DNA of 59,878 bases, taken from the IMG/VR virus record IMGVR_UViG_3300010938_000042, positions 1 to 59,878 of that record; one strand, given 5' to 3'. Made by a program: the position numbers and the translations under genes. The notes under the pieces were generated by a model. That model saw only the letters and a program-made list of their open reading frames with translations, was not told the origin of the DNA and did not search any database. This DNA is from a virus. Shown piece by piece: positions 22,309 to 32,600 of this stretch (its first letter is position 1; the number at the start of each line of letters is the position of its first letter).

Positions 22309-25300
22309 TTATTTGTATCTTTTCTTTATCTCATCCAAAGTTAACTCCGGATTCTCTCTCGAAAATTTCAACATCTTCTGCCCCTTTATAAACGTACTTG
22401 TCATATCTTTTGCCCTTTCATGTTCAATCTGCTTTTCATCAACAGCTTTTTGAATTGACTTTTTGAACTTCAATATTTCATCCTCATCATAAATTTTTTT
22501 GTATGAATTATCAAGCATTTCATATACTATCTTAGTATCCCTGTATTCTGACGGCTTCCCATAAAATGTACGCGCAAAAGGTATATTAGACATTTTTGGA
22601 ATATCACCTTTTGCAAATTCATACGTTCCATTCAATACGTTCATAACAAACCTGCTTAACCCCCCCCCCATAAAATCAATAAAATGATCCAATATTTCCG
22701 GAGATATATCAATATACCCAGCTTCGGTTTTTGTCCCCCCAGTTACATCATTTAACCAATCTGTAACTTCCTTAGATAAAGGACGTACAGAACTAAAATA
22801 TTTTGAACTTTCCTTTGTGCCAGGTTGAAAACCTTTTGTTTCAGGAATAATAGGCGCACCTCTCCAATTTTTATTCTCCGATAATTGAACAAGCGGATCT
22901 GTAATTGTTGGGCTTATCATCTGCGATAATGTCGGACTACTCAAAGGATTGAAAGCATTAGATATGGATAAAAATATTTTCTTTATACCTTCCGACACAT
23001 CTTTTTTCCCTGAAATCATCTCATAAATAGAATCCCCCATTACCTTGAATATATTATATCCATACGGTAACGGTATCTTTATGTAATCACCATCAGTCTT
23101 CATAATGATAATATTCCTTTCTTTTATAACATCATCAATCTTGTCATATTCTTCTTCGTTAATTAAACTATTCATATAATTCATCATCATCGATCCCGCC
23201 ACTCCAGAAGCCACAAGTGCGCGTGTTTTCTTTGACTTTCCAAGAGCTAAAAACATCCTTGCATTTCCCTGTATTCCTGCATTGGCAAATAGGTATAGAG
23301 AATCCATAGCCGCACCTAAATTCCCCTTTTTCTCAAAATTTACAGTAAGATTCTTGGCCAGATATGCGGCTTTCATAGGGCTTACACCAGCATCACGCGC
23401 AGCTTTGTATGCTGAAACCCTTACTGACATTTCTGCAACCTTTGATGCAGAAATGTAATAATCAACAATTGAATTAAACATATTTGCTGCGTTGTCAGCC
23501 GTCTTATTACTATTATATCTATTTATTTTTTTCTCTATTTTAGACGCATACTCATTTATGTCGCCTATTTGCAACCAACTAATATCCCCACCTTCATCTT
23601 TCAACTCCTGAACAATATCAGACCATTCGCTTTTCTTACCCCTTTCATTCTGCCATATTCCTTTTGCGGCATTTGGAATGTTTTTTACCGTATTCCTCTT
23701 TATCTTATCAATGTCCTCCGCACTCAAATTCCCCAACGCCGTTTGTATATCACGTATAAAATTTGATAATACAAATTCTGGGTTTAATACCGTATTTACA
23801 TTCCTTAAAAAGGAATTTACACTTTGAAGTATTGGGACGCCCTTCACTACTCCAATTCCTTTCATGGCTTTTAGCAACGCCGGATCTGATATTTCAATAA
23901 GAACAGGTTTACCATCTATCTTTAACTCAATTGAATTCTCTGATAATTTAGGGTCGTAATTTCTATACACATATTCAACCTCCCCGTTTTGGTTTACTTT
24001 AACATTATATTCTGGTTTCCGAATCTTAAATATAGGTTCTCCTACTTTTTCAGCAAATCGCAGAAAAGTTCGATTCGTTCTGTTTTGCTCCGACCTGATT
24101 ATGCTTTTCTGATAGTTAAACAATGCAGCAAATACCGGATTTATCCTTTGATCCGAACTATACAAATTACTGCCTTTTGCCCTGTAAATATCTTTTCCCT
24201 TCAAATCAATTGATTTTCCTTTTCCTAATATCTTACCTTCCATTTTCTCACCCACAAGAAGCGGAACATAATGCTTATACCCATCTTTTATTTCATTATA
24301 TGCTTCTTCTGTAATTAAACCAGAATCTTTTAATTCTTCAAGATTCTTATCAATTACTTTCTCCCTGAATTCATTTGCGTACTTTTCTAAATAAGCTGTT
24401 TTCCCGGTTAGTTCATATTCCTGCAAAATTTCTTTTGCCTGTTGATTAGTCATCCCAGACCCCCCATCATCCATAAGCATTTTCTCCAATTCTTTTTCTT
24501 TTGCATTCAATCTTGCTTCTTGACGCGCCTTTTCTTCAGGGTCTTTTATTTCATCTATCTCTTTACGCTTTTCTTCTATCTTACCCTTCTCTGCATTATA
24601 TTCTTCCCTGCGGTCGGCCGCTACTTTTGCGTTCCGTTCTGGTGCGTGTTTTGCGTACATATAAAGCCCAATATCTTCTGCATCTACACCTTCTTCTTTT
24701 GCTCTTTCAAACAATGCCTTTTCGCCCTTTGCTTTAGATTTTACAATTTCATTCTCAAGGCGGTCTAATTTTGCTTTTATGCGACCTACGGTTAACTCAT
24801 TTGCAACCTCCGCATTAATTTCATCATATATTTCAACTCCCGTTTTTTCAAGTGCTTTCTGTGTTTGCCCTAACCTGTGAAATCTATTCTGAAATGCGGT
24901 GGCTAACTTATCAACCCACGTTTCCTCTTTTAATTGTATAGATGGGTTTTCATTATCGTATTTAATTTTTTCATTAGCTCTTTTTATCTCTGCCGCCTTT
25001 GCATCCTCTTTTGAATAGAACTTTCTCTTAACAGACATCTTTTCAAAAAATTCAGCCGACACAACAAAAGGATCATATCCTTTGGTTTGATTATACGCAT
25101 CATCCCATGCCCGCTCAAGAAAATCATCTACTCTACGGCCTATATGATCGGCAAATTCTTTCGCAGAAACCACTCCTAATTTGATAGCATCTTTGGCTGC
25201 TTCTACAAGTGCCACATGAAAATCATATAGCTTCTGCGCCTCCCTCTTTGGATCGTGGATTATGCCCAATTCTTCATTGAATATATCCTTGAATTTTTCA

Positions 25301-27807
25301 GAAAGAATCCTGCCAGATTCCTTTAGCCGTTCTTGGGCAAGTTCTCTTGCGCTTTTTGCGCCTTCAATTCCTTTAACTTCTTCCAATTTTTCGCCCTCAC
25401 CAAGAGGTTTTTCGCCTGTAAGTAATGGGTCTCTTTCTTGTTCTGCTCTTTCATAAATATATTCTTTTATGGTTTGTAATTCGTCTGGATTAAATATCAA
25501 ATCATTCTGTTCTTTCCATGCTTCAAAAGTTTCCGGGGTGACTTTATCCGCCTCTATAATATTAGATATATCTGGAACTTTTTTCGCCTCTATTTTTTCC
25601 TCTGGAGTGAGTTCTGATACATCAGACCTCTCTTTCTCCAACATTTTGCGCGCCTCATTTAAATTTATCCCGAATCTTTCGGTCATTCCTTCCGTTTCTC
25701 TTAACATCGGAATAAATCCTTTTTCTATTATCGGCTTTATCTTCTCAATCAATTTCCTTGCAGGGACAGAATTTTTACCGGCTTTTATATCCTTTATGGC
25801 TTTTGTTATTTCATATGTACTAAGTTCAAAATCCGGACGTGCTTCATATACCCTTCCCGCTAAATTAAACCATCCTTCTTCAATGATTTGCTTTGCATTG
25901 TCTATATCCTCTTTTTCATAAACTTCATCCAATGTCTTTCTTTTTTCAACTGGAATCTCTCCCTCCTTATATTTAAATTCTTCAAGTACGAATGGAACTG
26001 TTTCAGATGTCTTTTGCGGTTCATCTGCCATTTTTGATACATCTTCCGTTTTTTCTTCAATCACTTTTGCCGGCTTCTCTATTACCTCTATTGGCTTTTT
26101 CTTTAGTCCTGCATCATTCACAACTTCCTTTAATCCCTGAACATCCATATTGTTAACTGCATCTTGAACAACCTTCATTTCGTCTGCAACTAATGGCTTT
26201 TTATTTTTAATCTTTTCTGCCACATCCATTACCTTTGTTGAACCTTGATTTATTTTGTGCATCAAAATACCTTGTATAACTATATCAGCAATACCTGATA
26301 CGTCACCTGGTTCGTATCCCATCGCTTCAACGGCAGAAGATACCGGGGCCATAAACCATTTATTAATATATTCTCCGTATGGCAACGCATCTACGCCAGA
26401 CATAGATCCGGTAAAAACCCAACCTACTGGCGTAGCCGTCATGGCGGTTGCAAAAGCAGCATCTAATCCTCCTTTCAAAACCTTTATAGGGTCTCCTGAC
26501 TTAAAACCTTTAGCCATTTCCTCACCTCCATGCTTTACTCCTTCAACACCAGTACCTACAATATACCCAATCGGATTCATAACTAATCCGGCCAATCCCT
26601 GATTATTTGGATTTATAAAGGCATCCATTGCCTCGGACATACCTTTTGACCCTACCCATCCTTTCATTCTTTCCTCTATTGTAAGCGGTTCCGCACCTAT
26701 CTCACCTTTTTTTGCCGATTCTATTGCGGCTTCTTTATGCAACCTTACAGCCTCCGTATAGTCCTTTCGGTACATTTCATCAAATAATTCACGTTCTGCT
26801 ATCTCAGCAACCGTATCGACTCCTGCAAGAGCTTTTATATACTTTTTTGCCAAACTATCATCCCCCGCCTGCCTTCCGTATATTTTAGCCCTTTGCATTA
26901 TTAGTTCTGCCATCATAGCCTTATCTTCTGTCTTTGTAAGGCCCATGTTAATATCCTCGATGGCCCCTTTAATATCCCCTACTCTTTGTTTGTAAATTGC
27001 CCTGTTGTTCCATAAAGAAGCATCATCTGGGGCTTGTTCAATAGCCCTATCCATATAATCAATAGCCATCATATTATTGCCGCGATTCCCATATATGTAC
27101 GCCAGTCCATTATATGCAGGAAGATATGATGGATGTTCGGCAATAAGAGTTTCATACATTTTTGTCGCATCCTCATTCTTCCCCGTATTCATAAGATAAG
27201 TAGCAACCCCGTATTGAGCGTTGGGATTGTTCGGTTGTTCTTTAAGTAATTTCTGATATTGCTGAAGGCCGTAAGCGTCCTGCCACATCTTTTCGGCTTC
27301 ATCCCGTATCGCCTGATACTGCTGACTGGCTACATCAAAACCCGCATCCTTCAATTTAGGATACATGGCTTTATATAATTCCTCCCTCGTATCTGCGCTA
27401 TAATATAGGTCAGGATCTGAATTGAATTCAATATTGAAATATTCAAGAACCTTGTCTTTCTCTGTTTTTTCAGGCGCTTTCTTCTCTGCTGGCGTAGGGG
27501 TTGCTCCACCCGAAAAAGTAGATACGGGCTTTATATTTGGTTTTTGTTGAACTACACCTTTCTTTTCAAGATAGAAAGGATCCCATTTATAAGGTTCTGC
27601 GGATGTAGATGGGACTACGGAACCGGATGGCGGCAATGTAGTCGATGGCTTTATGGGCGTAATAGGGCCAACCTTTTCTTTTTTTTTTTCTACCTGAACA
27701 GATGATTTTCCCGAATCTACCAACGTATATCCTTCGGGAATAGGAGGTGCCTCTTCCTTAACTAATGTATATCCTTTGGGGATAGGGGGTAATTTATCTT
27801 GCGACAT
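22309..27807 (-). CDS. Giant internal virion / DNA ejection protein (1832 aa)
   Basis: The largest gene. The N-terminus has two copies of a PPIPxGYTLV motif. Then a low-complexity Lys/Pro/Thr region, TPR-like repeats (about residues 190-330: NPNAQYGVATYLMNTGKNEDATKMYETLIAEHPSYLPAYNGLAYIYGNRG...) and hydrophobic Gly/Ala segments (about 400-500). A long charged helical region follows. The C-terminal half has the pattern of a large polyvalent-protein-associated (LPD38-like) domain (FLRNVNTVLNPEFVLSNFIRDIQTALGNL, NAGIQGNARMFLALGKS). Such proteins are packaged in podovirus heads and ejected with the DNA. A 10-G run codes for Gly-Gly-Gly in the C-terminal part (22660-22669). Confidence 0.75.
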   Translation of the reverse strand: MSQDKLPPIPKGYTLVKEEAPPIPEGYTLVDSGKSSVQVEKKKEKVGPITPIKPSTTLPPSGSVVPSTSAEPYKWDPFYLEKKGVVQQKPNIKPVSTFSGGATPTPAEKKAPEKTEKDKVLEYFNIEFNSDPDLYYSADTREELYKAMYPKLKDAGFDVASQQYQAIRDEAEKMWQDAYGLQQYQKLLKEQPNNPNAQYGVATYLMNTGKNEDATKMYETLIAEHPSYLPAYNGLAYIYGNRGNNMMAIDYMDRAIEQAPDDASLWNNRAIYKQRVGDIKGAIEDINMGLTKTEDKAMMAELIMQRAKIYGRQAGDDSLAKKYIKALAGVDTVAEIAERELFDEMYRKDYTEAVRLHKEAAIESAKKGEIGAEPLTIEERMKGWVGSKGMSEAMDAFINPNNQGLAGLVMNPIGYIVGTGVEGVKHGGEEMAKGFKSGDPIKVLKGGLDAAFATAMTATPVGWVFTGSMSGVDALPYGEYINKWFMAPVSSAVEAMGYEPGDVSGIADIVIQGILMHKINQGSTKVMDVAEKIKNKKPLVADEMKVVQDAVNNMDVQGLKEVVNDAGLKKKPIEVIEKPAKVIEEKTEDVSKMADEPQKTSETVPFVLEEFKYKEGEIPVEKRKTLDEVYEKEDIDNAKQIIEEGWFNLAGRVYEARPDFELSTYEITKAIKDIKAGKNSVPARKLIEKIKPIIEKGFIPMLRETEGMTERFGINLNEARKMLEKERSDVSELTPEEKIEAKKVPDISNIIEADKVTPETFEAWKEQNDLIFNPDELQTIKEYIYERAEQERDPLLTGEKPLGEGEKLEEVKGIEGAKSARELAQERLKESGRILSEKFKDIFNEELGIIHDPKREAQKLYDFHVALVEAAKDAIKLGVVSAKEFADHIGRRVDDFLERAWDDAYNQTKGYDPFVVSAEFFEKMSVKRKFYSKEDAKAAEIKRANEKIKYDNENPSIQLKEETWVDKLATAFQNRFHRLGQTQKALEKTGVEIYDEINAEVANELTVGRIKAKLDRLENEIVKSKAKGEKALFERAKEEGVDAEDIGLYMYAKHAPERNAKVAADRREEYNAEKGKIEEKRKEIDEIKDPEEKARQEARLNAKEKELEKMLMDDGGSGMTNQQAKEILQEYELTGKTAYLEKYANEFREKVIDKNLEELKDSGLITEEAYNEIKDGYKHYVPLLVGEKMEGKILGKGKSIDLKGKDIYRAKGSNLYSSDQRINPVFAALFNYQKSIIRSEQNRTNRTFLRFAEKVGEPIFKIRKPEYNVKVNQNGEVEYVYRNYDPKLSENSIELKIDGKPVLIEISDPALLKAMKGIGVVKGVPILQSVNSFLRNVNTVLNPEFVLSNFIRDIQTALGNLSAEDIDKIKRNTVKNIPNAAKGIWQNERGKKSEWSDIVQELKDEGGDISWLQIGDINEYASKIEKKINRYNSNKTADNAANMFNSIVDYYISASKVAEMSVRVSAYKAARDAGVSPMKAAYLAKNLTVNFEKKGNLGAAMDSLYLFANAGIQGNARMFLALGKSKKTRALVASGVAGSMMMNYMNSLINEEEYDKIDDVIKERNIIIMKTDGDYIKIPLPYGYNIFKVMGDSIYEMISGKKDVSEGIKKIFLSISNAFNPLSSPTLSQMISPTITDPLVQLSENKNWRGAPIIPETKGFQPGTKESSKYFSSVRPLSKEVTDWLNDVTGGTKTEAGYIDISPEILDHFIDFMGGGLSRFVMNVLNGTYEFAKGDIPKMSNIPFARTFYGKPSEYRDTKIVYEMLDNSYKKIYDEDEILKFKKSIQKAVDEKQIEHERAKDMTSTFIKGQKMLKFSRENPELTLDEIKKRYK

Positions 27808-27808
27808 T

Positions 27809-29248
27809 TTACAATTCTTTTCCTGTTTTTATATTATACCATTTCCCGTTCTTAACCCCAATCTTTATCTCGTTACCTTTTGCATCTATTACCAACTTTA
27901 CATTGGTATATCCGCCATTGCTGTCTGTTTTTTCGTCTATTTTATCCTGTGCGCCTACTTGCGCCCCCCCCCCTATTTGTTTATGAAGTTCATCAATATC
28001 GACACCTCCATATTCTCCCATGAATTTCTTCTTATTAATATCTGATTTGGTAATAGGTACATATTCTTTCTTGTATTTGTCAGGCATAGATTCGGGGGAT
28101 GTTTCTGAGAATAGTGCCCACACATCTTGCTCTTTATTTTTAGGCACCAACACTTCCATCATGTAGTTTGTCTCATTTTCTCCACCCATATCATATATCT
28201 TCCCAGTGGGACGACCTGTAATCTCATAACCAGATTCAGATTCAAAACTATTTATGGGCAATGGTGTTCCGCCTTCTTGTCCAAATATAATAAGTCTCTT
28301 TCCCCTTTGCGTTTCAAACCCCTCTTTAGGATTGGCAAAATTATAATAGTATTTTCCTGACTTAATGCCGCCAATGCCTATCTGAATACCTGCTCCTTCC
28401 TCTCTTTCTGGTGCTGCCTTAGAACTAAAGAGTGAATTCCAAAATCTTTCAATACTTTCTGGAGCATCTTCCAATTTATTCCCTGCGGCTATATATTCAG
28501 CAATAGCGGCATTATATGCCGGAGTTTTCATAAAATCAAGAAATTGGGTATTCTTATATTGAGATACAGGCCCTTTTTCGCCCTCCTTTGTTGTATAGGT
28601 CCCTACCATCTTCGCCCTCGTTCTTAAATCCTTTCTCCAATCAATAATATCTGGCTTCGTATCAAACAAACCAAACGTGTAATATTCCCCACCATAAGCA
28701 TCACCATGTATGGCTTGAAGTACCTGATTCCATTCCTCTGGTTCTCCCTTTTGCCACGCATCGAGCAGGGTTGTCTTTCTCCCATCTGGAAGTTGAATTT
28801 CTTTAGTTGATAAATTATTACCTTTGTCCTGATTTAAAATGCTCAAATCTTTTGCAAACTGCGCCGTACTCTGTTGTGCGCGATCGTATTCCTGTTGAAG
28901 TTCAAATAGGGCATTTTTAAATTCACGGTTATTTCGGTAATTGTAACTTGTAGGATTTTCTGACCGGATGCGCTGCATTATATCAAATAATTTTGCCGCT
29001 TTCGTCTGAATAGTGGGCTGATGGACGCGGCCAATCCCGCTTTCATTTTTTAATACCCACTTATCAATTTGATCCCTATACTCGTCCTGTTCCTCAAGAG
29101 CTTTCATCCGTAAAGCATACGATCTTGCCCTTGCCGCTTCTTCCTCATCTCTTTGCTGTTGCATGGATCTAAGAACATACGGAGTGTATGTTTCAGGAGT
29201 TCCCTGAAGCGCAATTCCATATCCTATATTTGTAGTCCCCTTTGCCAT
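27809..29248 (-). CDS. Internal virion protein, helical
   Basis: A 479-residue protein. The N-terminal 150 residues are charged and coiled-coil-like (LRSMQQQRDEEEAARARSYALRMKALEEQDEYRDQ). The rest is mixed. Lies between the giant ejection protein and the Gln-rich protein, all with one- to two-base spacing or overlap, so a single translational unit of presumed internal-virion proteins. A 10-C run (27964-27973) codes for Gly-Gly-Gly. No enzymatic motif seen. Confidence 0.58.
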   Translation of the reverse strand: MAKGTTNIGYGIALQGTPETYTPYVLRSMQQQRDEEEAARARSYALRMKALEEQDEYRDQIDKWVLKNESGIGRVHQPTIQTKAAKLFDIMQRIRSENPTSYNYRNNREFKNALFELQQEYDRAQQSTAQFAKDLSILNQDKGNNLSTKEIQLPDGRKTTLLDAWQKGEPEEWNQVLQAIHGDAYGGEYYTFGLFDTKPDIIDWRKDLRTRAKMVGTYTTKEGEKGPVSQYKNTQFLDFMKTPAYNAAIAEYIAAGNKLEDAPESIERFWNSLFSSKAAPEREEGAGIQIGIGGIKSGKYYYNFANPKEGFETQRGKRLIIFGQEGGTPLPINSFESESGYEITGRPTGKIYDMGGENETNYMMEVLVPKNKEQDVWALFSETSPESMPDKYKKEYVPITKSDINKKKFMGEYGGVDIDELHKQIGGGAQVGAQDKIDEKTDSNGGYTNVKLVIDAKGNEIKIGVKNGKWYNIKTGKEL

Positions 29249-29835
29249 TAATATTCAGGTTCCGGTTCGTTTTTTCCCCTTCGTCCATATTGCTCAAATG
29301 CCATAGCACCAATTCCGCTTAAAGAACTTGCAATATTGGTAAGTCCTGTCTGTGCCGCCAAGCCATAAGCCTGCTCAAGCTGCTGCCTCCGCGCAATCTT
29401 CTCTTGGTCAATCATGTTCCTTTGCTGTTGAATAGCCCTCGCCAATTCGTCCGCATACTGTATATTCTGCGCCTTCATTTGAGCCCCTTGTGCCGCGAAC
29501 TGACTCTGCGCTTGTAAATTCTGTGCTTGAAGTCCAGCCGAAATAGCCCTTGCCAACCCCCCCCCCCCTATATCCGTAGCTTGCCTGAATGCACCTGTTG
29601 TTTGCCTTGATATGCCCTGCTGAAATGCTGCTTCTTCCTCCGGAGAAAAACCTTGCCCTACCCGCGATTGTGCCCTTTCATAAGCACTTTTCAATTCTGG
29701 AGAAATGCTTAATTCCGGATATGGTTGTTTCGATAATTCACGCAAATTTCTATATCCCTGAATAGCCTGTATCGCCCCCAAAACCGCGCGCGGGGCCTCC
29801 GCCAATGCTCCGATTGCTAATGCTGGTATTGCCAT
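29248..29835 (-). CDS. Gln-rich internal virion protein
   Basis: A 195-residue protein. Hydrophobic N-terminus (MAIPALAIGALAEAPRAVLGAIQAIQGY) that could be a membrane-active helix. Then a long amphipathic, Gln/Ala-rich coiled coil (LARAISAGLQAQNLQAQSQFAAQGAQMKAQNIQYADELARAIQQQRNM). This is the style of podovirus internal or ejection proteins. A 12-G tract (29557-29568) encodes four glycines (IGGGGLARA). Stop and start overlap with the downstream gene. Confidence 0.62.
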   Translation of the reverse strand: MAIPALAIGALAEAPRAVLGAIQAIQGYRNLRELSKQPYPELSISPELKSAYERAQSRVGQGFSPEEEAAFQQGISRQTTGAFRQATDIGGGGLARAISAGLQAQNLQAQSQFAAQGAQMKAQNIQYADELARAIQQQRNMIDQEKIARRQQLEQAYGLAAQTGLTNIASSLSGIGAMAFEQYGRRGKNEPEPEY

Positions 29836-29836
29836 G

Positions 29837-30553
29837 TTATTGACCTAAATAATTTATTGTTTTACTCGTTACAAGTGAATTCCAAATGTCCATTATCTGC
29901 CGTTTCTCGTTCCTGAAATTATCTGCCATATCCTCGCCGCGAACTTTGCTCCTTTGAAGTTGCCATTGCTGTTTATAATTCTCTATAATGTACTGATTGT
30001 ATTTTTCAGAATATGCCATTGTAAACATATAACAAGCATACGAAGATAATGCTCTTTCATATCTGCTGTATATTAATGCCCTTCCTTTTTCATCAATACC
30101 CATCCCATAATAAGCAAGCTGACAATCTGATATAACAATACTATCACCAGCATTGAAATGAATATACCCGTTCACTATCTGATAGCCGCCATTTTGTACC
30201 CCGTTAAATATTGATACATCACAACCGCACGTACTTAAAAAACGGGTGTCAGCATATAAAAAGTAATTGCATTGATTGAATTCTCCCTGAATAGGATCGT
30301 TTGTCGATTCCACTATATTAGCCCGAATACCAATTAGCTTGATAAAATCTGATGGAAGTTTTGCCGTTCCTTGCGTTACTGTAATTTGACATCGCTTTTT
30401 AACCATTTGTGAATACGCACCTAATGAGCCAAAGCCCTCCATGACCATCATCTCAAGATAGCTGTCATAATCGGACGTATGAGTAAGACGAAGCTGAACC
30501 TTTGCTCTTGAAATTATCTCGTCAATAGATACAGATTCGTAACGTGGTTGCAT
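29837..30553 (-). CDS. Head-tail adaptor/connector-like protein
   Basis: A 238-residue protein with a helical N-terminal half (SIDEIISRAKVQLRLTHTSDYDSYLEMMVMEGFGSLGAYSQMVKK) and a helical C-terminal part (YERALSSYACYMFTMAYSEKYNQYIIENYKQQWQLQRSKVRGED). This helical-beta-helical plan and the position between the tail and internal-protein genes match adaptor proteins of crAss-like podoviruses. Assignment by layout, not by a conserved motif. Confidence 0.6.
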   Translation of the reverse strand: MQPRYESVSIDEIISRAKVQLRLTHTSDYDSYLEMMVMEGFGSLGAYSQMVKKRCQITVTQGTAKLPSDFIKLIGIRANIVESTNDPIQGEFNQCNYFLYADTRFLSTCGCDVSIFNGVQNGGYQIVNGYIHFNAGDSIVISDCQLAYYGMGIDEKGRALIYSRYERALSSYACYMFTMAYSEKYNQYIIENYKQQWQLQRSKVRGEDMADNFRNEKRQIMDIWNSLVTSKTINYLGQ

Positions 30554-30565
30554 TATTTATTAATG

Positions 30566-31192
30566 TTAGGAGGAATTTAAATCCTTGTTGTCTTGTTTTA
30601 TGTCCGCTGGAGTTTGTGCCTCTATACCCATCTGGGATTGAATTAACAACTGCTTCAAAATAACAATACTTTCATCATCAATAGGGATGTCGTCATATCC
30701 TGTGTTGAATGTAGGAATCTGCCTTGGATCAGCAAAAACTCCATCTAATCTCAAATCCTGTATCATGACATTACCATAAACCTCTAAATATCCATCAGAA
30801 TACAATACCCGCACCCCTTTTTTTGTCGCCCTGTGTTGATCGTATGTCGCCAATTCGGCCCGTGAAGTTAAACGCTTGTACGCTTTATTTCCAATCTTTT
30901 GACCTATATACATAAACCCATCCTGCCGGTCTTCCATAGGAATCGGTGGCGGAACAGAAAATTTCACAAAACACGAATCCTCCTGAAGTTCCTTTGAATA
31001 TTCAGGATAAAATTGCTGGGTCCATGAAGGATGTATCCTTCTTGATTTTGTAAAATTCTGCTTAATAGCAATAGCCCTATATTGAGTAATTAAATCAAAT
31101 AAATACTCCTGATTATTCAATTTTGAATCAACCGTAGATAATCCGCCCTGAACGGTTCTGATTATGTCGTCTGATAATTCTGAATAAGTCAT
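30566..31192 (-). CDS. Structural protein, connector/tail component of crAss-like layout
   Basis: A 208-residue protein (MTYSELSDDIIRTVQGGLSTVDSKLNNQEYLFDLITQYRAIAIKQNFTKSRRIHPSWTQQFYPEYS). The start (helical, with RAIAIKQNF) resembles small connector or tail proteins of crAss-like phages that precede the adaptor. Start at the ATG 31192 in preference to the TTG at 31198. Confidence 0.6.
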   Translation of the reverse strand: MTYSELSDDIIRTVQGGLSTVDSKLNNQEYLFDLITQYRAIAIKQNFTKSRRIHPSWTQQFYPEYSKELQEDSCFVKFSVPPPIPMEDRQDGFMYIGQKIGNKAYKRLTSRAELATYDQHRATKKGVRVLYSDGYLEVYGNVMIQDLRLDGVFADPRQIPTFNTGYDDIPIDDESIVILKQLLIQSQMGIEAQTPADIKQDNKDLNSS

Positions 31193-31194
31193 GA

Positions 31195-31299
31195 TCAATC
31201 TGTAAACATGGTTCGGTTAATCAATTCGGCTTCATCTTCATAATAATTCTTTCTGTTAAGTACACTGAACAAGGTACATACCACCTCAGACAGACTCAT
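31195..31299 (-). CDS. 34-aa small ORF, coupled
   Basis: MSLSEVVCTLFSVLNRKNYYEDEAELINRTMFTD. Its ATG overlaps the TGA of the gene upstream (ATGA), and its TGA lies just before the ATG of the next gene, giving tight coupling on both sides. Small, mostly helical, unassigned; may be a virion or scaffold accessory. Confidence 0.45.
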   Translation of the reverse strand: MSLSEVVCTLFSVLNRKNYYEDEAELINRTMFTD

Positions 31300-31463
31300 T
31301 TATCTGCATCTGTGGTTGGGTTAAGTGGCTTTTCTTCCCTCTTTTGAGGCGGGCATTGCCGATAAATTGTTGCAATTGCCTCTTGGGCCGTGAATTTGCA
31401 AACGTCCTTCATTTCAGGGCGCGGAAGGTCTTTGGCTTTTTTTAGGTTTTCGTATTTACGCAT
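31296..31463 (-). CDS. 55-aa small virion-region protein
   Basis: MRKYENLKKAKDLPRPEMKDVCKFTAQEAIATIYRQCPPQKREEKPLNPTTDADK. Basic N-terminus, an amphipathic segment around TAQEAIATIY, and an acidic/polar tail. Coupled by ATGA to the 34-residue ORF and starting two bases before the large tail gene ends. Unassigned. Confidence 0.5.
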   Translation of the reverse strand: MRKYENLKKAKDLPRPEMKDVCKFTAQEAIATIYRQCPPQKREEKPLNPTTDADK

Positions 31464-31465
31464 GA

Positions 31466-32596
31466 TTATTTGTTTTGTGCTTCACTTACGGAAGCGGTTT
31501 GATATAGTTCAGTAGCAAGATAGGTTTCGGCAAATATCTTTATGCTCTTGTCAAGAATGTACATTAAAAATTCATAAGGATAATAATTTTCAAGATTTAC
31601 GGCTGTATTGGACGACTCAATAAATTGAACATCATTTGAAATATAATCTACCGTTATTTCATCGCACGTAGATGTATCGGGATAAAATTTCAAAAACATA
31701 TCCCCTCGTTCATAACGCGGATCATTGATGGTGGCCATATCATAAACAGAATTTTTCTGATTGGGAAATAATGCTACGGCATAGGAATAATCCACCCTTT
31801 GAACTTTCCCGCCCCCTATATAATCACCGTTACCGAGCGTAGGCCGCGTTAAATCAATATCGTGATACAATTCAACCTTTGTACTATTTATTTTTTTTGC
31901 GTAAAATGTGCCGTTTGCGTTCGTGTTGCCACCTATGCCGGAAACTGCAATATTTTCCGTCGTCTTTATATTATGATTAGAAGTGCTTAAAGTAAGAGTT
32001 ATGGGTCTTGAATTAGTAGCATCAGTTACGGTCAATAACGAATAATTCGTAACCACATCATAACTAAACCTTGTTTTTACATTTAATATATGAAGATAAT
32101 CACTAATCATCTTCTGATACCCTGACAGCTTATGATCTATAATTCTTCCTGTATTTGCCGTATAAGTCCCCACGACCGCCGTTACGGTAAATGTAAATAT
32201 CGTTTCACTAACCACCGTCACGGTAAAATCGGTTCCATTTATGGTCGGTGTAGTAGTTAATCCGGAAACCTCAAACAAAACCACCGTATCTCCAGTTTCA
32301 AGATTATGCGGAATTTCGGTAGTTACTGTAAGCGTAAGACCCAATACGCTAATATTCGTTATTTCAATGGGTTGAACATGAATCCTATTGCTATTTACCT
32401 TGAAAATCTTATTTGTTCTAATGACAGAAAGAAGCGCATCATAATCCCTCTGCTCCCCCATTTGCCGATATTTGTCCTCAATAGATACATACAAAGCATC
32501 CTTGAATATCCTATCTTGTTCCAAATTTGGAACAAACGTAGAATATGCTTTATCTATTCTTTGCTGAAAATATGCACTAAATTCGGATCCGGTCAT
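31466..32596 (-). CDS. Tail/neck structural protein
   Basis: A 376-residue protein: N-terminal helical part (MTGSEFSAYFQQRIDKAYSTFVPNLEQDRIFKDALYVSIEDKYRQ), two beta domains (ITNISVLGLTLTVTTEIPHNLETGDTVVLFEVSG, a motif widespread in phage neck/fibre proteins), then a helical C-terminus ending in LYQTASVSEAQNK. A -7 box (TATCTTTG, minus, 32601-32608) lies just before the ATG. Confidence 0.6.
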   Translation of the reverse strand: MTGSEFSAYFQQRIDKAYSTFVPNLEQDRIFKDALYVSIEDKYRQMGEQRDYDALLSVIRTNKIFKVNSNRIHVQPIEITNISVLGLTLTVTTEIPHNLETGDTVVLFEVSGLTTTPTINGTDFTVTVVSETIFTFTVTAVVGTYTANTGRIIDHKLSGYQKMISDYLHILNVKTRFSYDVVTNYSLLTVTDATNSRPITLTLSTSNHNIKTTENIAVSGIGGNTNANGTFYAKKINSTKVELYHDIDLTRPTLGNGDYIGGGKVQRVDYSYAVALFPNQKNSVYDMATINDPRYERGDMFLKFYPDTSTCDEITVDYISNDVQFIESSNTAVNLENYYPYEFLMYILDKSIKIFAETYLATELYQTASVSEAQNK

Positions 32597-32600
32597 AATA

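Noticed and set aside
22309-27807. Tape-measure protein of a long-tailed phage
   Set aside because: Length fits, but the TPR-like repeats, PPIPxGYTLV repeats and LPD38-like C-terminus favour an ejected internal protein, and no sheath or long-tail tube genes are present.
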